Below are positions 61,465 through 64,000 of a DNA stretch of 64,000 nt, piece after piece (position 1 is the stretch's first letter; each line of letters begins with the position of its first letter). Source of the stretch: Gammaproteobacteria bacterium (lineage in GTDB: Bacteria; Pseudomonadota; Gammaproteobacteria; Pseudomonadales; Azotimanducaceae); the NCBI GenBank assembly GCA_007694905.1, contig REEU01000198.1, positions 1-64,000 on the forward strand. The letters are read 5' to 3'. The notes under the pieces are model-generated. The model worked only from the letters and a program-made list of their open reading frames with translations. It was not told the DNA's origin and did not search any database. The position numbers were made by a program, and so were the translations under genes.

Positions 61465-63468
61465 TCAGCTCCTCCCCAGCACCTTGCGTTTGTGCTGTAC
61501 GTAATCGACGAGCACGTACTCGCCGAGCTTCTCGGGCGAGGAGTAGAACACGCGCCCGCCGTTGATCCTGCTGACCTGATCCATGAAGGCGCGCAGGTAA
61601 TAGCTTTCGTCGAGCATGAAGGTGTTGATGGTGATATTCGCACGCGTACAGCGCTTGACCGCCTTCAGGGTTTCGCGAATGGTCATCGGCGTGGGCGGAT
61701 AGGCGAACTGGGCACGACCGTGCTCGAGGTGGGCCGTCGGCTCGCCGTCGGTGATCATGAGGATCTGCCTGGAGCCACCCTGCTCCCGGGCCAGGAGCCG
61801 CTCCGCGATCAGCAGCGCGTGCTGGATGTTGGTCCCGAGAACGTATTCGTCCACCGCCAGGAATGGGACCTCGTGAGCTTTCAGCTCCTTGGCGTAGGCG
61901 GAAAATCCGACCACATGGAAACTGTCCCGCGGGTAGGACGACGTGATCAGGTTGTTCAGCGCCATCGCCACCTTCTTGGCTGACGGGAACGCACCGCGCA
62001 GCTCCATGGACCAGGACAGGTCCACCAGCATCACGGTGGCGGTACGGGTCGAGCTCTCGTTGCGATAGATCTCGAAGTCATCGGCCTCGAGGGACACCGG
62101 CGTTCCGGGACCCGAGCGCAGCAGCGCGTTGTGCAGGGTGCGTGACATGTGCAGGTTGAACGGGTCACCGTACTCGTGGACCTTGGTGTCCTCGAGCCGG
62201 TCCCCGAAGCGGCCCTGCTCAGGCTGGGCATGGTTGCCGAGGCCCTGGCGCCGGAGTGCCTGGAAGATCTCGCCGAGAGCCTTCTGGCCGATCATGCGCA
62301 TGCCGCGTGGCGTCAGCTCGACGCCTTCCCCCTTGCGGTCGATGAAGCCGGCCTCTTCGAGCACCTCGAGCAGCTTCTCCATCTGCTCGATGGCATCCGC
62401 TGCGTCCTCACCCAGGGTCTCCCGGAGCTGGTCGAGATCGATGTGCGAGAGATCGCCGTCCGCCTGAGCCGCCTGCAGCTGGGACTCCATCTCTTCGAGG
62501 CCCTGCATTTCACCCATCAGGTCCATGGCGGCCGCCAGGTCGAGCTCCTCGTCACCGGAGAACCGGTAGCGCTGGCCCTTACCCGGATCGAGAAAATCGA
62601 GCTTCTGCATCAGCTTGCGCAGATCGGAATCGAGTTCCGGATCCCCCAGACGATCCGCGAGCAGCTGTTGCAGCTGCTCGTACTGACTGGTGGGCATGGA
62701 CATCATCAGCGACTGCATGGCGGCCATCTGGGCCTGCATCTGCTGGATGAGTTCGTCGAGGGACCGGGGCGGGTTGTCGCCGAACATGTCTCCGTACTTG
62801 TCCATGAACCCTTCGAAGTTCGGATCGTCCCCGGCGATGCGCTTGACCAGCATCTCGTTGAGGTCGCGAACCATGTCCTTCATGCGCTGGATGTCACCGT
62901 CGGACATCTCCCGCACCATCTTCTCGACGTCCTTGAAGAATGTCTTCGTCATGGCCTGACGCATCTGGTCGACCAGTTCCTCGAAGCGCTTCTGGGCTTC
63001 AGGATCGACGAACTCGTAATCGCTGAGCGCACGCATACGCGCTGCCGGCTCCTCGGGCAGGCCGTCGAGGAACTCGCGGTTGCGGCCGGCGATGCCGTCC
63101 ATGAGGGACTGGGCGAAGTTCTCCTCCCCTTTTGCATCCTCGTTCATGCCATCGAGGGTGCCGCGCTCGAGGTCGACGATGTCGTCGAGCTCCTGCTTCA
63201 GACCGTCCATGACGCTCCCGAGGTCGTAGCGTTCGAGCCGCTCCCGACGCTGCTGCCGCAGCTTCCGCATCAGGTCGCGCAGGCCTCGCATCGGTTCGCC
63301 CTGCATCTGGAATCCGCGCTGCATCATATTGCGCAGCGCCGAACGCAGATCGCCGTACTGCAGCAGATCCTCGGACAGCTCGTTCATCAGTTCGTCGGCC
63401 GTGGGGAAACGTTCGGCCTGGGAACCGTCCCAGTTGGAGTAGCGGAAGCGCTGGCTGCGGGCAGTCAT
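61465..63468 (-). CDS. VWA-domain protein
   Basis: The 667-residue protein has a long acidic, Met/Gln-rich helical N-terminal half (about residues 20-420) and a C-terminal von Willebrand A domain with the MIDAS motif MLVDLSWSMELRG (D-x-S-x-S). It resembles the VWA partner of AAA+ MoxR or Mg-chelatase-like proteins. It begins 1 nt after the chelatase-like gene. The pair may assemble or remodel a protein or metal centre. Confidence 0.85.
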   Translation of the reverse strand: MTARSQRFRYSNWDGSQAERFPTADELMNELSEDLLQYGDLRSALRNMMQRGFQMQGEPMRGLRDLMRKLRQQRRERLERYDLGSVMDGLKQELDDIVDLERGTLDGMNEDAKGEENFAQSLMDGIAGRNREFLDGLPEEPAARMRALSDYEFVDPEAQKRFEELVDQMRQAMTKTFFKDVEKMVREMSDGDIQRMKDMVRDLNEMLVKRIAGDDPNFEGFMDKYGDMFGDNPPRSLDELIQQMQAQMAAMQSLMMSMPTSQYEQLQQLLADRLGDPELDSDLRKLMQKLDFLDPGKGQRYRFSGDEELDLAAAMDLMGEMQGLEEMESQLQAAQADGDLSHIDLDQLRETLGEDAADAIEQMEKLLEVLEEAGFIDRKGEGVELTPRGMRMIGQKALGEIFQALRRQGLGNHAQPEQGRFGDRLEDTKVHEYGDPFNLHMSRTLHNALLRSGPGTPVSLEADDFEIYRNESSTRTATVMLVDLSWSMELRGAFPSAKKVAMALNNLITSSYPRDSFHVVGFSAYAKELKAHEVPFLAVDEYVLGTNIQHALLIAERLLAREQGGSRQILMITDGEPTAHLEHGRAQFAYPPTPMTIRETLKAVKRCTRANITINTFMLDESYYLRAFMDQVSRINGGRVFYSSPEKLGEYVLVDYVQHKRKVLGRS

Positions 63469-63469
63469 G

Positions 63470-64000
63470 TCAGCTTCCCCGGTAGGTCGCCTGGCCGGCG
63501 ACGCTGTCCTTGTTCAGCAGCTTGTTCAGATGCAGCCCTTCGAGGATCAGCTCACAGGCCGACGCCCGCACTGCGGAATTGCCTTCCGGCACCAGCTGCG
63601 TGACCGCCTCGGTGAGTCCGGTGACCTTCAGCAGGACGTCCGAGTACGCGGAGCTCGGCATGGACTCACCGATCTCCACCGCAAGCCCCTCGCCGAATGC
63701 CTCCACGACATCGTCGAGGCGCTCGAGATTGACCCGGCGCCGGAACACCTCGCTGATGGCCTGCTCGAGCAGCCGAGCCAGGATGCGCGGCTCACGACCC
63801 TCTTCGAACGCTTCGAACTCCACCTTGCCGAGCATCGACGCCAAGGCGAACGGCAGGTCGCAGATGCGCGGCACCACGTCCTGTTCGCCCGTTCGTATGG
63901 CCCGGCGCAGGGCATTGGCCAGTACGGTTTCGTAATTCGCCACCGATGCCCGCACCGACACCCCGGAGCGCTGGCTCACGTCCGGGGACTCCCGCGCCAG
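63470..64000 (-). CDS. Mg-chelatase/MoxR-like protein, partial
   Basis: Only the C-terminal 176 or so codons are in the window; the frame runs off the right edge. It reads as a helical C-terminal domain of a ChlI/BchI-like AAA+ protein (SQRSGVSVRASVANYETVL, then LPEG-type helices). The ATPase motifs would lie beyond 64000. Its stop is 1 nt before the VWA gene, which fits the usual ATPase-VWA pair. Confidence 0.7.
   Translation of the reverse strand: MARESPDVSQRSGVSVRASVANYETVLANALRRAIRTGEQDVVPRICDLPFALASMLGKVEFEAFEEGREPRILARLLEQAISEVFRRRVNLERLDDVVEAFGEGLAVEIGESMPSSAYSDVLLKVTGLTEAVTQLVPEGNSAVRASACELILEGLHLNKLLNKDSVAGQATYRGS

Noticed and set aside
58831-61983. 1050-codon open frame on the plus strand
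   Set aside because: It is antisense to the M14 peptidase and VWA genes, has no family motifs, and reflects GC-rich codon bias. The minus-strand reading carries signal peptide, zinc ligands and RBS.
62149-63603. 484-codon plus-strand frame
   Set aside because: Antisense to the VWA gene; His/Leu-rich sequence of the type made by complementing Asp/Glu/Gln codons.
1-64000. CRISPR arrays, tRNA or rRNA genes, prophage or intact transposase genes
   Set aside because: Looked for on both strands by eye. No regularly spaced repeats, tRNA-like cloverleaf ends or recombinase/transposase motifs were found.

Overview
The window looks like a chromosomal segment of a high-GC, Gram-negative gammaproteobacterium. 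The signs are five intact TonB-dependent outer-membrane receptors, an Omp85-family barrel, lipoproteins, ZnuABC, a hmu-type haem operon, RsuA, a YbiT-type ABC-F protein and a YegD-type chaperone. I cannot name a genus. I see no rRNA, tRNA, CRISPR array or intact insertion sequence.

Region 1 (1-10216) is a metal-homeostasis island organised around Zur. A minus-strand operon runs from an alpha/beta-hydrolase-like protein through Zur and a COG0523 (CobW/ZNG1-type) GTPase to a 71-residue protein. It is divergent from a plus-strand unit of iron-dependent alcohol dehydrogenase, AraC/PchR-type regulator, TonB receptor and methyltransferase. One palindrome with the core GTTATAAC lies between them. 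Further right are a duplicated-domain lipoprotein and the in-frame wreck of a ZnuD-type receptor that still has an almost ideal Zur operator in front of it.

Region 2 (10459-17272) is a haem-uptake operon (receptor, hemP, hmuS, hmuT, hmuU, hmuV). It is divergent from a 152-residue TPR-like protein that has a paralogue at 34639; both share a 19-bp Fur-sized motif upstream.

Region 3 (17273-27788) begins with gene remnants. It is then dominated by what looks like one 9-kb minus-strand operon: YdjA-like nitroreductase, TonB receptor, PepSY membrane protein, ZnuC, ZnuB, ZnuA, a second COG0523 GTPase and a WD40-like protein. A perfect ATGTTATAACAT palindrome heads it. I read this as a Zur-controlled route for zinc (perhaps a zinc chelate) from the outer membrane to a cytosolic metallochaperone. 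This is the most interesting system in the window. Behind the operator is a second decayed TonB receptor.

Region 4 (27789-35097) has a TonB receptor translationally coupled to an ABC-2 ATPase and two DUF3526-type permeases, then a VapBC-like toxin-antitoxin pair and the second 152-residue TPR-like gene.

Region 5 (35159-64000) is mostly ordinary: RsuA, YbiT, an amine oxidase with a stop codon inside its Tat signal, NudL-type Nudix, hydrolases, DUF6134, a YegD-like Hsp70, a CoA-transferase, an Omp85 protein, an MFS exporter, and a lipoprotein-amidohydrolase-HIT cluster. Next come a cobalamin riboswitch with a BtuB-type receptor, HDOD protein, epoxide hydrolase, Tat-exported SDR, DUF1707, DUF429, an M14 peptidase and a VWA/Mg-chelatase-like pair that runs off the right edge. 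Several intergenic spaces here hold palindromic, REP- or MITE-like sequence.
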